Assembly (NCBI RefSeq): GCF_900142925.1
Contig: NZ_FRCN01000009.1
Span: forward strand, 96,494-160,493
DNA length: 64,000 nucleotides
Direction of reading: 5' to 3'
Origin: Chitinophaga sp. CF418
GTDB taxonomy: Bacteria > Bacteroidota > Bacteroidia > Chitinophagales > Chitinophagaceae
Shown piece after piece: positions 9,524-18,497 of this stretch. Numbering within the stretch: the first letter of the stretch is position 1; each line of letters starts with the position of its first letter. Below the pieces are notes generated by a model that was not told where the DNA came from, made no database searches, and was given only the letters and a program-made list of their open reading frames with translations. Both the position numbers and the translations under genes were made by a program.

Positions 9524-9551
9524 AACGGCGTCCCATCCATGAGACGCCGTT
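9524..9551 (-). terminator. Terminator of the M48/secreted-protein operon
   Basis: AACGGCGTC (9524-9532) pairs with GACGCCGTT (9543-9551). On the minus strand the stem is followed by TTTTTGTTTTT-like sequence. It lies 20 bp past the stop of the minus-strand gene ending at 9571. Confidence 0.8.
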
Positions 9552-9570
9552 CCTATTCTACGATACCCTC

Positions 9571-11139
9571 TTAAATAGCCTCTATCGAAAACTTCGTATA
9601 CTTTTCTTTCCTGTTATACTCAGACACAATCACGTGCCCTTCCTTCGCCGGATAAATAGCTGTACGGACGTTCCCGTCATTATAAGGAATGGTCCGCACT
9701 ACTTTATGTTGATCCACATTATAAATAGTCGATTTTTTGTTATCACTCATGATCAGGAAAGTAGACTTTGTATCGGATGAGGATACGGTATAAAAACTAT
9801 GCGGACTTACCATATAGCTAGGCACTCTTCCTATGATGGCTTTGCTTCTGGTAGCCTCAATGGCATTCACTTCAGACAATTTCCCGTTCGCATCCTGCTT
9901 TATTACTACGCCATCTGTGATCCTGAATTTTAAAGAACCGACAGTACCCAGTATATATAAAGGCGGTATGATCAATGGTGCGGTGATAACCGAGCTGGCG
10001 ATGCAACCCCATCTTACTTTCCTGGTCAGGTTTGAGCCGGCGAAATAAGTGTTGCCGTTGTAGTCCCTGAAGGTTGTGGACGGCCACATATATCCCTGTG
10101 TGGCAGGCATATAACCTTTGCGGGAAACATTCGGAGTGGAGTTATCATCCCAGTAAGTGAATAACTGCTTCACATCTGACTTATCATGACCATTCAGGTT
10201 GATGGTGAATATACCTTTGTATATGCGTTTGGTCATGCCTTTAACAGATATATAATTGTTGGATGCTTTCCCATTGAGGATATAACCGCTGAGGCAGGGT
10301 TTTCCGGTAACAGGATCATTGTCGAATGACAGTACCTGTAATGAATTCTTTTTCTTGTCTTCCAGCGGATATTTCAGGATCCCCGTTTTGGTGTCCACAT
10401 TATAAGAGATGATAGAATATCCACCCAGTTTTATCTTCCCGTCGGTTTTCATCAGCAGGTATACATCATGGGCGGAAGTCAGCAAATAATAGTAATCAGC
10501 CTTTTCGGTGATGTATTTCTCCCAGATCAGCTCTCCCTGGGTATTGTAGACAAGCAGGTAGTTACGCTCGTTATCTCCGAAGTAAAAGGAAAATCCTATG
10601 TCATTGAGATTCTTCAGCTGCAGCGGTACTTTCAGGGTACCGTTGCCGATACGGCCTTCCAGCGCATTATCGTAGGCATAACGTATATTGACGCTTAACT
10701 TCTTCTCAAAAGTATGCGCGATCTTTCCGTCAAGGCTGATGAATTGTGCAAAAGCTGACAGGTAGCCATCCTTCAGTGAGGCCTTACGGTCGCTTCTCTT
10801 TTTAAAGTCATAGCCCACTACATTACTTTTCAGGTAAGCAAGGCACAGCGTATCTTTCTCAAATGATACCCGTTGAAGGTCCAGTTTCAATTCTTTGAAA
10901 GATACCACACCAATGTCATTGAGGTTCTCGTCCATGATGGTGATCTTGTAATTGAAAGAGTCCTTATCTGCTCTTTCAAGTTCTGTGAAGGAGAGATATC
11001 CTACCAGGTTGCCATTCTGCATGATGGTTTTCAGTTCAGTAGAGATGCCTTCACTGACTTCCTTGAATACTTTGGTCTGGGCATAGATGTGTTGTGCGGC
11101 GATCACGACCAGTAATATCGCCAGGTATAGTTTTTTCAT
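9571..11139 (-). CDS. Secreted protein of unknown function
   Basis: 522 aa with a clear signal peptide (MKKLYLAILLVVIAAQHIYA, cleavage before QTK). The rest is beta-rich with many short aromatic-ended strands (for example NYLLVYNTQGELIWEKYI, DVYLLMKTDGKIKLGGY), suggesting a periplasmic or surface beta-propeller-like fold, but I recognise no family. A hydrophobic stretch (roughly residues 378-402) is rich in P, I and L and could be a buried segment or membrane helix. The gene lies 25 bp downstream of the M48 peptidase gene in the same direction, and its own terminator follows, so the pair is an operon. It might be a partner or substrate of that peptidase; this is inference from context only. 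Confidence 0.7.
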   Translation of the reverse strand: MKKLYLAILLVVIAAQHIYAQTKVFKEVSEGISTELKTIMQNGNLVGYLSFTELERADKDSFNYKITIMDENLNDIGVVSFKELKLDLQRVSFEKDTLCLAYLKSNVVGYDFKKRSDRKASLKDGYLSAFAQFISLDGKIAHTFEKKLSVNIRYAYDNALEGRIGNGTLKVPLQLKNLNDIGFSFYFGDNERNYLLVYNTQGELIWEKYITEKADYYYLLTSAHDVYLLMKTDGKIKLGGYSIISYNVDTKTGILKYPLEDKKKNSLQVLSFDNDPVTGKPCLSGYILNGKASNNYISVKGMTKRIYKGIFTINLNGHDKSDVKQLFTYWDDNSTPNVSRKGYMPATQGYMWPSTTFRDYNGNTYFAGSNLTRKVRWGCIASSVITAPLIIPPLYILGTVGSLKFRITDGVVIKQDANGKLSEVNAIEATRSKAIIGRVPSYMVSPHSFYTVSSSDTKSTFLIMSDNKKSTIYNVDQHKVVRTIPYNDGNVRTAIYPAKEGHVIVSEYNRKEKYTKFSIEAI

Positions 11140-11164
11140 GATGTAGGGATAATTATGAGTTCAA

Positions 11165-12628
11165 TTATTTCTTTTCAATATCATCGGCAAACTCGCAGTA
11201 CAGGCTGGTTTTATTGCTGCTGATAAACTCTTTCGCAGCTTTTACGCCAGCTTCTTCTGTATTGTCTGTTCCGGTAGTAAGCACGTTCAGCAGGTTCTTT
11301 ATATCCTTTTCCGGGTTGGGCATGCTTGTCCAGAATGCTGCGTTTTGCAGCTGCCGGCAACATTTCTCCAGGTCTTCGCGCGGTATCTGTTCAAGCATGG
11401 TCTGTAACTCGTAGTAATCTTTCGAGATATACTCCTTCTGGGTTACTCCAATGGCGCTGAAACGGTGCAGTTCCTTATCCGCATGGAACAATTCCAGCAT
11501 GATATTATGCAGCATAAAGTCATACCAGGGATCGGTGTTGCCTTTATCCTTTTCCAGCAATACCCGGTAGAGACAGGGGGCCAGGTTCATGTTACAGTAC
11601 ATGTTCCAGATCATCATTTTACCCGCCTTTTCCCTGATATGTGCAGGAACCGGCGTCATTTTCTTATCGGCTGTACCGGCAGCTTTCGTGTTATTATAAC
11701 GTACAATACAGTCAGGGTGTGTTTTCAGTGAATCCTGCAGGGTAACAGCTTCCTGGAAGTTGTAGTTCCTGGTGGAAAGACCCTTGGAGCGCTTTTTCAG
11801 CCAGGCTTCATCAATCGTAATGCTATACGGTGAAAAGTAGTTTTTAACCGGCTCTTTTAAGGGCTGCCTGTATACCATGTCGGCACTGTCCAGACGCAGG
11901 AAGAACGCCGGATCAAAGGCCATGTGTGCATTTTTCAGCAGGATAATGGCCAGGGAGTCTGCGTCACTTTCGCGATAACGCTGGTGCCTGCTTCTGTCAA
12001 AAGAGTAGTTCTCAAATATCTTTTTCAGGCGTGTCAGTCGTCCATACCTGGAGTCGAGTACGTCTTCCAGTGACTGTTTATACTCTTCGGACGTCAGCCA
12101 TTCAGCCCGCTTCCTCATGGATGTTTCGGCATGCTCCAGGATATTGTGCGACATTTCATGCGCTACTGTGAGTGCTATTTCTTCCCTTGACCTGGCAAAA
12201 ACAACGAGGCCCAGGTTAATGGCTATCACATTATTACCAATGGCATATGCGTTGACAGAAGGGCTTCTGTCAACAAACAGCATCGGTTGTACGGGCATGT
12301 AGGTCTTATTGGATTTTACAATTTCATTGAAAATGCCACCCAGGTAATCAGAGATCTCTTTGTCATATACATAGTCATCATCTGTGATCGCATTCAGGAA
12401 GAAATCGGTCCTTTCGTCCCATATTTCCTTATACTTTTTCTGGGTAGCTTTTTCTTTGTATCTGACAGGGCAAGCCCATTCCTTTTTCAGGGAATCCTTT
12501 TGCTTCTGGTAGAAAAGGTGTGAAAGCTCCTGGTAACTGTACAGGGTAGCGGTCTGACTTCTGGACACATGACTGACTGCTGTCAATAGTAGCAGTAACA
12601 GTGTAAAACGCTTAGGTATAGGTTTCAT
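11165..12628 (-). CDS. M48-family zinc metallopeptidase, secreted
   Basis: 487 aa with a signal peptide (residues 1-25, ending SRS-QT). The zinc motif HEMSH is at residues 157-161, within VAHEMSHNILEHAE, and YRESDADSLA downstream supplies the third ligand glutamate typical of M48 peptidases. Unlike HtpX there are no membrane helices around the catalytic motif, so this is a periplasmic or lipoprotein-like BepA/Oma1-type member, although no lipobox is present. The C-terminal part is helical and could form TPR-like pairs. BepA-like enzymes degrade misfolded outer-membrane proteins. It is first in a two-gene minus-strand operon, divergent from a periplasmic serine protease gene 167 bp away, which suggests an envelope-quality-control neighbourhood. 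Confidence 0.85.
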   Translation of the reverse strand: MKPIPKRFTLLLLLLTAVSHVSRSQTATLYSYQELSHLFYQKQKDSLKKEWACPVRYKEKATQKKYKEIWDERTDFFLNAITDDDYVYDKEISDYLGGIFNEIVKSNKTYMPVQPMLFVDRSPSVNAYAIGNNVIAINLGLVVFARSREEIALTVAHEMSHNILEHAETSMRKRAEWLTSEEYKQSLEDVLDSRYGRLTRLKKIFENYSFDRSRHQRYRESDADSLAIILLKNAHMAFDPAFFLRLDSADMVYRQPLKEPVKNYFSPYSITIDEAWLKKRSKGLSTRNYNFQEAVTLQDSLKTHPDCIVRYNNTKAAGTADKKMTPVPAHIREKAGKMMIWNMYCNMNLAPCLYRVLLEKDKGNTDPWYDFMLHNIMLELFHADKELHRFSAIGVTQKEYISKDYYELQTMLEQIPREDLEKCCRQLQNAAFWTSMPNPEKDIKNLLNVLTTGTDNTEEAGVKAAKEFISSNKTSLYCEFADDIEKK

Positions 12629-12795
12629 ATTGGTTGTCCCCCGGTTGCGGGATTAATTATGCAAGATAATAATTTTCTATATATCTAATAATTTCATTGT
12701 AAGTGAGCTGAAGAGTATGCTACCCCGTTATATACAGGTTACCGGCCGGAAAATTATCTTTACCCCGCCGGTTTTAAAGACCGGGTCCATTAAAA

Positions 12796-14454
12796 ATGAG
12801 AAAAAACCAACTATTTGTTATGCTTCTGCTACTATTTGCAGGGGATAGCTACAGCCAACGCATTGCCGAAACTTTACCTCCTCTTATTCACGCTGCTATC
12901 GAAAAAGCCTATCCCGCCAGTGTAAGGATCTGGGGATATGATACCCTGTCCAATCAGCAGATGAGCGCCCAGTTTAGCGGAGTGGTGGTCACTCCTGAGG
13001 GACATATTCTGACTGTAGCCCACACCACTATCCCGGGCAGGACCTATAAAGTCACTTTCCCTGATGGAAAAGCTGCTATTGCCCTGGCCATGGGAAAGAT
13101 CAACTTTCCGGAAACGCCCATCCTGCCGGATGTGGCTATGATGAAGATCATCAGTGGAGGAGAGTGGCCGTTTGCAGTCATGGGCCGGTCGGCAGATCTG
13201 AAAGTCAATGAACCCTGTATCAGTATCGCTTACCCCGAAAGTCTGAACCAGCCTTTACCGGCAGTGCGGTTTGGTCGTATCATACAGGTAAGGAATGACA
13301 AAGGTTTTGTACAGTCGTCCTGTATCATGGAACCCGGTGATTCGGGAGGGCCGCTGTTTGACTACTTGGGCCGCGTTATAGGCCTGCATAGTGCGGTGGA
13401 CCTAAGCGAAAGCATTAATTACGAAGTGCCGGTTGATCTCTACAGAAAATACTGGACTGCCCTGAATAAGGCGGAGCATTATACCCAATTTCCGGCAGGG
13501 GAGGATACTATTGCTGCAGACCCGCGGGCAGCCAGCTTGATCGCTGTTCCCGCGCTGGAAGACATGAATGTCGCATTGAAAACGACAGCATACGATGGCT
13601 TAAGCCTCAAGATCACCAGTAAGGTGAATGGAGAAGAGCAAACAATATTGGGCACACTGTTCTCTGTACGTGGCATGTCTGTTATCATCAGTAAGAGTTC
13701 TGCTGTAGGAGAAGCGCCCCTTGTTATCGTAAATCATAAACCGCGGAAAGCTACGGTTATGGTCCGGGACAGGGATAATGACCTGGTATGGCTGGAATTG
13801 GCCTCCCGACTGAAGAAGGGCATCACTTTCCCGTTAGGTATACAAGCAGCAGACAGTCCGGGTGAATTCCTGCTGTCTCCCCAGCCCGATACGATAGGCA
13901 TTGCAAGCGTACTGGGAAGTAAGGAGTTCTCTTTAGCACGCATGACCAGTTTTGCCTATTTGGGAGCTGCGATAGCACCTACAGAAGGACCGCTGGCGCT
14001 AACGGTGGTACAACCCGGCTCGCCTGCCGGAGAAAGTGGTTTGCAAACAGGAGACCTGGTGCTAAGCATAAATGGCGTTCCTATTAAAAAAGCGGAAGAC
14101 TATGGCCGGGAACTATCCCAATATTGGCCAGGAGATGAGATTGTTTTTGAAAGCCAGCGTAATGGGACTGTATATGCCAAAAAGATTGTACTGGGTACGC
14201 GCCCTCAGCAACCCGCCAGTCATCCTGCAGAAATGTTCAGTGGAGGAAAGAGCCGCAGAAGGGATGGATTTGAAAGCGTTTTCTCACATGATGCTATTCT
14301 CAGGCCGGAGCAATGCGGTGGCCCCGTGTTTGATACATTCGGACAGTTTTATGGGATCAATATTGCACGGTTTTCCCGTACCAGCAGCCTGGTGATCCCG
14401 GCAGCCATCATTCAACAGTTTATTTACAGAAATCTTTACCGGAGAAACAGCTGA
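12796..14454 (+). CDS. Trypsin-like (S1C) serine protease with PDZ and a degenerate second protease domain
   Basis: 552 aa, signal peptide residues 1-20 (ending SYS-QR). The first protease domain has a complete triad: His76 in TVAHTT, Asp112 in LPDVAMM and Ser183 in EPGDSGGP. A second domain begins near residue 255: GTLFSVRGMSVIISKSS is where the histidine would be expected but it is lost. NDLVWLEL resembles the Asp region. A PDZ domain (about 395-470, PGSPAGESGLQTGDLVLSINGV) follows, then CGGPVFDTFGQFYGINI (about 507-523), which looks like a serine motif with Asp-Ser replaced. So an inactive protease copy seems to be interrupted by the PDZ. The product is probably periplasmic DegP/HtrA-like with a pseudo-protease regulatory arm. 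Confidence 0.85.
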   Translation: MRKNQLFVMLLLLFAGDSYSQRIAETLPPLIHAAIEKAYPASVRIWGYDTLSNQQMSAQFSGVVVTPEGHILTVAHTTIPGRTYKVTFPDGKAAIALAMGKINFPETPILPDVAMMKIISGGEWPFAVMGRSADLKVNEPCISIAYPESLNQPLPAVRFGRIIQVRNDKGFVQSSCIMEPGDSGGPLFDYLGRVIGLHSAVDLSESINYEVPVDLYRKYWTALNKAEHYTQFPAGEDTIAADPRAASLIAVPALEDMNVALKTTAYDGLSLKITSKVNGEEQTILGTLFSVRGMSVIISKSSAVGEAPLVIVNHKPRKATVMVRDRDNDLVWLELASRLKKGITFPLGIQAADSPGEFLLSPQPDTIGIASVLGSKEFSLARMTSFAYLGAAIAPTEGPLALTVVQPGSPAGESGLQTGDLVLSINGVPIKKAEDYGRELSQYWPGDEIVFESQRNGTVYAKKIVLGTRPQQPASHPAEMFSGGKSRRRDGFESVFSHDAILRPEQCGGPVFDTFGQFYGINIARFSRTSSLVIPAAIIQQFIYRNLYRRNS

Positions 14455-14461
14455 GGATAGT

Positions 14462-14495
14462 AGCAGCAATCACCAATAGTGATGTGATTGCTGCT
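14462..14495 (+). terminator. Putative terminator after the serine protease
   Basis: AGCAGCAATCAC (14462-14473) pairs perfectly with GTGATTGCTGCT (14484-14495) around a 10-nt loop. It begins 7 bp after the stop. The following T-tract is weak (GTATCATAATTT), hence moderate confidence. Confidence 0.5.
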
Positions 14496-14544
14496 GTATC
14501 ATAATTTAATCAACAGAAAGTTTTATCTTACTACAGATAACCCG

Positions 14545-14844
14545 ATGGTAGAATCAAAATTATTGTTACAAATGGAAGACCAGAATACCTGTCAGCATCT
14601 GCGTGAGATCACCGAAGTAAAAATAGGAGAAGAGTATGTGTGCGAAGAATGTATCAAGCATAATGGAGAATGGGTACATCTCCGTACCTGTCAGACCTGT
14701 GGCGTGACGCTCTGTTGTGATCAGTCGCCGGAAAAGCATATGACCCGTCACTACAATGAAACGCATCACCCTGTGGTGGCTTCGGCAGAGCCAGGCGAGC
14801 GCTGGCTATGGTGCTATCCTGACAAACAATTTGCGGAATATTAA
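14545..14844 (+). CDS. UBP-type zinc finger (zf-UBP) protein
   Basis: About 99 aa from ATG 14545, or 90 aa from ATG 14572 (MEDQNTCQHL); ATG 14488 is in frame but overlaps the preceding stem-loop. The spaced Cys/His ligands (CQHL, CEEC, CQTC, CC, then H-x4-H and HH before the end) fit the UBP/BUZ zinc finger. In eukaryotes this finger binds the ubiquitin C-terminal tail; in bacteria it occurs as a small free-standing protein whose role is not established. The WxW-like ERWLWCY near the C-terminus resembles the BUZ consensus. It stands alone between two likely terminators or leaders, with no obvious partner. Confidence 0.75.
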   Translation: MVESKLLLQMEDQNTCQHLREITEVKIGEEYVCEECIKHNGEWVHLRTCQTCGVTLCCDQSPEKHMTRHYNETHHPVVASAEPGERWLWCYPDKQFAEY

Positions 14845-15019
14845 CCTGTGCCGGGCACGTACTTCTACGCATTTACAGATACCCAACCCTTATATGTCTA
14901 CGTACTTGTACGGAATTGATTACCATAGTCTTCTGCGAATACAAAAAAGGATTACTTTAGTATATATTATTGCTTTTTCATGACCATCCATCTTTAATCT
15001 TAAACCAATAATAAATACA

Positions 15020-15559
15020 ATGAAAAGGATCATTCTTGTGTTTTCTGTAGGCTTGATGGTTGCTTTTGCTGCATGTAAGGGGAAGAATAAAACTGAAAAT
15101 GCAGAGCAACAAACAACGACAGCTGAACAGACACAAAGTAGCCCCGCTGCTGCAACCCCGGCTAACGAACCCAAAACGTATGAAGTGGTTTTCTCTCCCG
15201 ATTCCGTTTACCTGGGTAAAGAAAAACAAGCACTTGTTCGTGTAAAAAATGCTAAAGCAGTTGAATTATCAGATGCCGATGGGAAAATAACAGGCACTGA
15301 AATTACTTATGAAGTGGAAGTAACCAACAAGAACCAGGTGGGAGGTCACGGTATCTTCTTTAATCCCGGAGATTTCAGGCTGCTGTTGGATAATGGCAAC
15401 AGCATTACCCATGACAACTACAATTCATTGAATGTGGATGCGGAGTCTACCAAGTCATCCACTGACAATAAATTCAGATTGCCAGCAGGTACCAGGCCGA
15501 AATCATTGAACCTGTTCTACGATGAGACCAGGGTAACAGTAGGTGTGGAAATGAAATAA
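15020..15559 (+). CDS. Putative lipoprotein of unknown function
   Basis: 179 aa. Residues 1-19 form a lipoprotein signal with a lipobox (AFAAC, Cys about residue 20), followed by a low-complexity T/Q/E/A linker to about residue 50. The folded part (about 55-179) is beta-rich: a region with YEVVFSPDSVYLGKEKQ, then EVEVTNKNQVGGHGIFFNPGDFRLLLDNGN, ending RVTVGVEMK, suggesting a small Ig-like or DUF4352-like sandwich. The latter is only a resemblance, and I assign no function. Monocistronic: a strong terminator follows and about 175 bp of non-coding sequence precedes. Confidence 0.75.
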   Translation: MKRIILVFSVGLMVAFAACKGKNKTENAEQQTTTAEQTQSSPAAATPANEPKTYEVVFSPDSVYLGKEKQALVRVKNAKAVELSDADGKITGTEITYEVEVTNKNQVGGHGIFFNPGDFRLLLDNGNSITHDNYNSLNVDAESTKSSTDNKFRLPAGTRPKSLNLFYDETRVTVGVEMK

Positions 15560-15585
15560 CATAGTGTATCAGAAATTATCAGCGC

Positions 15586-15613
15586 AAAGCTCCGGTCAGA
15601 CAGCCGGAGCTTT
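15586..15613 (+). terminator. Terminator after the lipoprotein gene
   Basis: AAAGCTCCGG (15586-15595) pairs with CCGGAGCTTT (15604-15613) around an 8-nt loop, followed by a T-rich stretch (CCTGTTTTCGG). Confidence 0.8.
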
Positions 15614-15787
15614 CCTGTTTTCGGACCTTTCCTGTTAGTGTTTTTTCATTATATGTGATGGGAAAAAATCAGAGAATGATATACTCATAATCCATAAAGT
15701 ATAGAAACGAATATATTTAGTGCTGCGTGTTATAAAACTACATTAACCGTTACTTTGCAGTAGGCCCCAAAATTAATCCCAATTGTC

Positions 15788-18487
15788 ATGATCCGGAGTA
15801 AATTCCCCCATCTTTTCTGCCGGAAACGCCTGAAGGATTTTCCCCTGCTCTCCGGTTTTATTCCACGGGGAAAGAAAGTAATAGCCCATAGCGGTCACCG
15901 CCATTTGATGGAGGGGGAGTTGCATCGTATAGAAAATGCGGTAGGGGAAAAACTGCAGGAAATAACACAGCGTAATTATAAGGACTTTATTCTCGTCTCA
16001 GGGATTGCTGATGGAGCAGACAGCCTCGTTGTCTTGAAAGCCCTGGAAATGGGGCTTAATGTGCTTTTATTGCTATTGCCGGAAGATGGGGATGAGGAAA
16101 GAGTGAAAATGTTGACAGATAGATTCGGAACGAGCCTGATCTCTACTGTGTCCCTCAATCCCTATATACAGGAAGCGAGAAACAAAAAGACTGCCGGTAG
16201 CAGTGTGCGGAAGATTGCCGGAAGTGATAACATTCCTTATAAGGTCCTGGCAGGTAGCCTCGTTAATATCGCGGAACACCTGCTGGTACTGTGGGATGGT
16301 GTGGATACAGGGAAAGAGGGCGGTACATCAGACGTGGTGAATATGGCCATGGAAGCGGCAAACGGAAAATACTGCAGATCCGGAAACCTGCACCAGCTGA
16401 TCGTTTCCCGTACACAAAATGATACACCGCTATGCGGTGCTGCTTTGCAGCGGCAACGTTATTTCCCGCCGCCAGATAAACTGGAGTGGGCAGAAACCTG
16501 TTTTCCGCAGTTCTCCTACAAAAGCCGTATACCCTGGTGGAAGGGAAACGTGATCTATAACGAGAATTTCTGGCGCTTTGTATTACCGCTCTTTTTTGTA
16601 ATACTGACAGTCTCTTTTGGTACCTGGGGTTTTATTTTATGTAAAGGCGCCGATCATGTTCCCAATTACCAGGGCTATCGCAACGCTTTTTTCAGCGCTG
16701 TCAATCTGCTTACATTTAACTCCTCTGCGGATGAACCTGACAAGGCCGTTGTTATATTGGATATTGCCCGTTTCAGTGGCTTGTTTTTCTTCATCAATGC
16801 CTTCGTAGTAGCTTTTTTGCTGGCTATTGGCAGCAATAACAAAAACCTGCTCCGCTTCTTTTTCTGGAAAATATTTTCGAAGGACCGGATCTGTTTGATC
16901 ACCGGGTTAAACAGCATTACTTACCTGCTCGCTATCACGCTTAAAAAGGAGCATCAGAAGGTCATGATCATTGATAAAGCACCCGATCCCAACCTGAAGA
17001 CAGAGGCTGCGAAACGGGGGATCAGGGTGGTAAACGGAAGCCCGCAGTCATCCACTTTTTTAAGAAGGAACCGGGCAGCCAATGCACATACGGTATACCT
17101 GCTGGAAGAGTCTGACGCGGATAATATCCGGACATTACAGGAGCTGGACCAGCTATGGGCGAGGCAATCCCAAAGAAAACATTGTTATGTTCATCTGAAA
17201 GATGACCGGGCGGCTGAATTTGTAGGAAAGCTGAACCCCCTGTCAGGTCGTGTAGTGGTACGCCGGCTGAATTTCCATGAGATCATCAGCAGGAAATTAC
17301 TGATCCGTTATCCCATTTACCGGGAAAGCCAGGATGCCTGGAAGCCAACTGAAATACTCTTATTTGGCTTTGGGGATATGGGAAAGCAGTTGCTGATCAC
17401 ACTATTGCACACTATTCAGCTGAATAAGGATCACCACGTTAATATCACTGTGTTTGCAGAGGATGCAGTGACGGCGGAAGCAGCGTTTTACCGGCAGTAT
17501 CCCTGCCTGTGGTACAACCCGCACGGGAATCTGTTGTATGAAGCACCTTACACCCGTGAGATCAGGAGGGAGATCTTTCCCAAAGACAGGATCACTTTTA
17601 AAGAACTGCCGGTGTCAGATGCTTCCTATTACAACGATGAGGTCATGGTGAGAGCATTGCGTGAAGAGAATATCATTACTGCATATTTTTGTCTTGAAGA
17701 TGCTCTGCGGGGCGCCGCTTACCTGCATGGTTTTCTTGGCAAGATAGCTCTGCGGAATTTTAACATGCAGATCTTTAGCTACTGCAACCTGGCAGATGAA
17801 AGTGAGTTCGAGAACATTTCCCATATGCTGAACAGGCAACTGCCATATACACCGGTGATCCTGTTTGGTCAACTGGTAGATGAATGCAGGGCATTGGCGA
17901 AGGGAAATGCCACCATTGATGATCTTCCCGCATTGATCAACCTCTGGTATGCCAGTATGAGAGATAAAACTTACTGGAAAGAGCATCCTAAGGAAATTAT
18001 GCAGCTGGCAAGAGACGAATGGGAAACATTGTCCTATACATACAAGGAAAGCAATCGACGGGCAGCGGATCATATCTGGGTGAAACTGCGATACACAGCA
18101 TACTCCCTTCAGAGAATAAAACAGGCTTTAACAGCCGATGATACATCCGCAATACTGTTCGAATATTTTAGCATGGAAGCTAATCCTGCAAGCAGACCCT
18201 TGTTTGAATTGCTTTCGAAGGCAGAGCAGCACCGCTGGTGTGCAGAGAAACTACTGAATGGTTTTCTTCCTTTACAGGATTATGATTCCAGCAAGGAAGA
18301 TGTGGAAACCAGAATAAAACGGTGGAACAGTGAACGTGCCTATAAGGCGCTTTACCAGTCGCAGAAACTGCACATAGATCTTGTGCCTTATGATAAGCTA
18401 TCTGATGTTGAGAAAAGCAAGGATCGCTCACAGATAAATGGTATTCCTTATTTCATACATGTACTGGCAGAAAATAACATCTTATAA
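15788..18487 (+). CDS. SLOG / two-TM channel-like / tandem RCK (TrkA-N) / RyR-domain protein
   Basis: 899 aa. Residues ~30-200 resemble a SLOG/DprA-like Rossmann domain (HSGHRHL; FILVSGIADGADSL). Two hydrophobic helices (~263-285 and ~325-348) flank YRNAFFSAVNLLTFN (~297-311), laid out like the pore helix of a 2-TM potassium channel but with TFN in place of the TVGYG filter. Two Rossmann/RCK-like units follow: one near 366-480 (ICLITGLNSITYLLAITL, glycine-poor) and one near 530-640 (LLFGFGDMGKQLL, intact GxGxxG). Residues ~810-893 match the RyR domain (RWCAEKLLNGF, LHIDLVPYDKLSDVEKSKDR). SLOG and RyR domains are linked to nucleotide-derived second messengers. It ends 10 bp before the TIR-STING gene, so the two probably act together at the membrane. 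Confidence 0.8.
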   Translation: MIRSKFPHLFCRKRLKDFPLLSGFIPRGKKVIAHSGHRHLMEGELHRIENAVGEKLQEITQRNYKDFILVSGIADGADSLVVLKALEMGLNVLLLLLPEDGDEERVKMLTDRFGTSLISTVSLNPYIQEARNKKTAGSSVRKIAGSDNIPYKVLAGSLVNIAEHLLVLWDGVDTGKEGGTSDVVNMAMEAANGKYCRSGNLHQLIVSRTQNDTPLCGAALQRQRYFPPPDKLEWAETCFPQFSYKSRIPWWKGNVIYNENFWRFVLPLFFVILTVSFGTWGFILCKGADHVPNYQGYRNAFFSAVNLLTFNSSADEPDKAVVILDIARFSGLFFFINAFVVAFLLAIGSNNKNLLRFFFWKIFSKDRICLITGLNSITYLLAITLKKEHQKVMIIDKAPDPNLKTEAAKRGIRVVNGSPQSSTFLRRNRAANAHTVYLLEESDADNIRTLQELDQLWARQSQRKHCYVHLKDDRAAEFVGKLNPLSGRVVVRRLNFHEIISRKLLIRYPIYRESQDAWKPTEILLFGFGDMGKQLLITLLHTIQLNKDHHVNITVFAEDAVTAEAAFYRQYPCLWYNPHGNLLYEAPYTREIRREIFPKDRITFKELPVSDASYYNDEVMVRALREENIITAYFCLEDALRGAAYLHGFLGKIALRNFNMQIFSYCNLADESEFENISHMLNRQLPYTPVILFGQLVDECRALAKGNATIDDLPALINLWYASMRDKTYWKEHPKEIMQLARDEWETLSYTYKESNRRAADHIWVKLRYTAYSLQRIKQALTADDTSAILFEYFSMEANPASRPLFELLSKAEQHRWCAEKLLNGFLPLQDYDSSKEDVETRIKRWNSERAYKALYQSQKLHIDLVPYDKLSDVEKSKDRSQINGIPYFIHVLAENNIL

Positions 18488-18497
18488 ACGCAGGCAT

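Noticed and set aside
15720..15787. Promoter TACTTTG upstream of the SLOG/RyR gene
   Set aside because: One base short of TAnnTTTG and no good -33 partner at 19-21 bp; not called.
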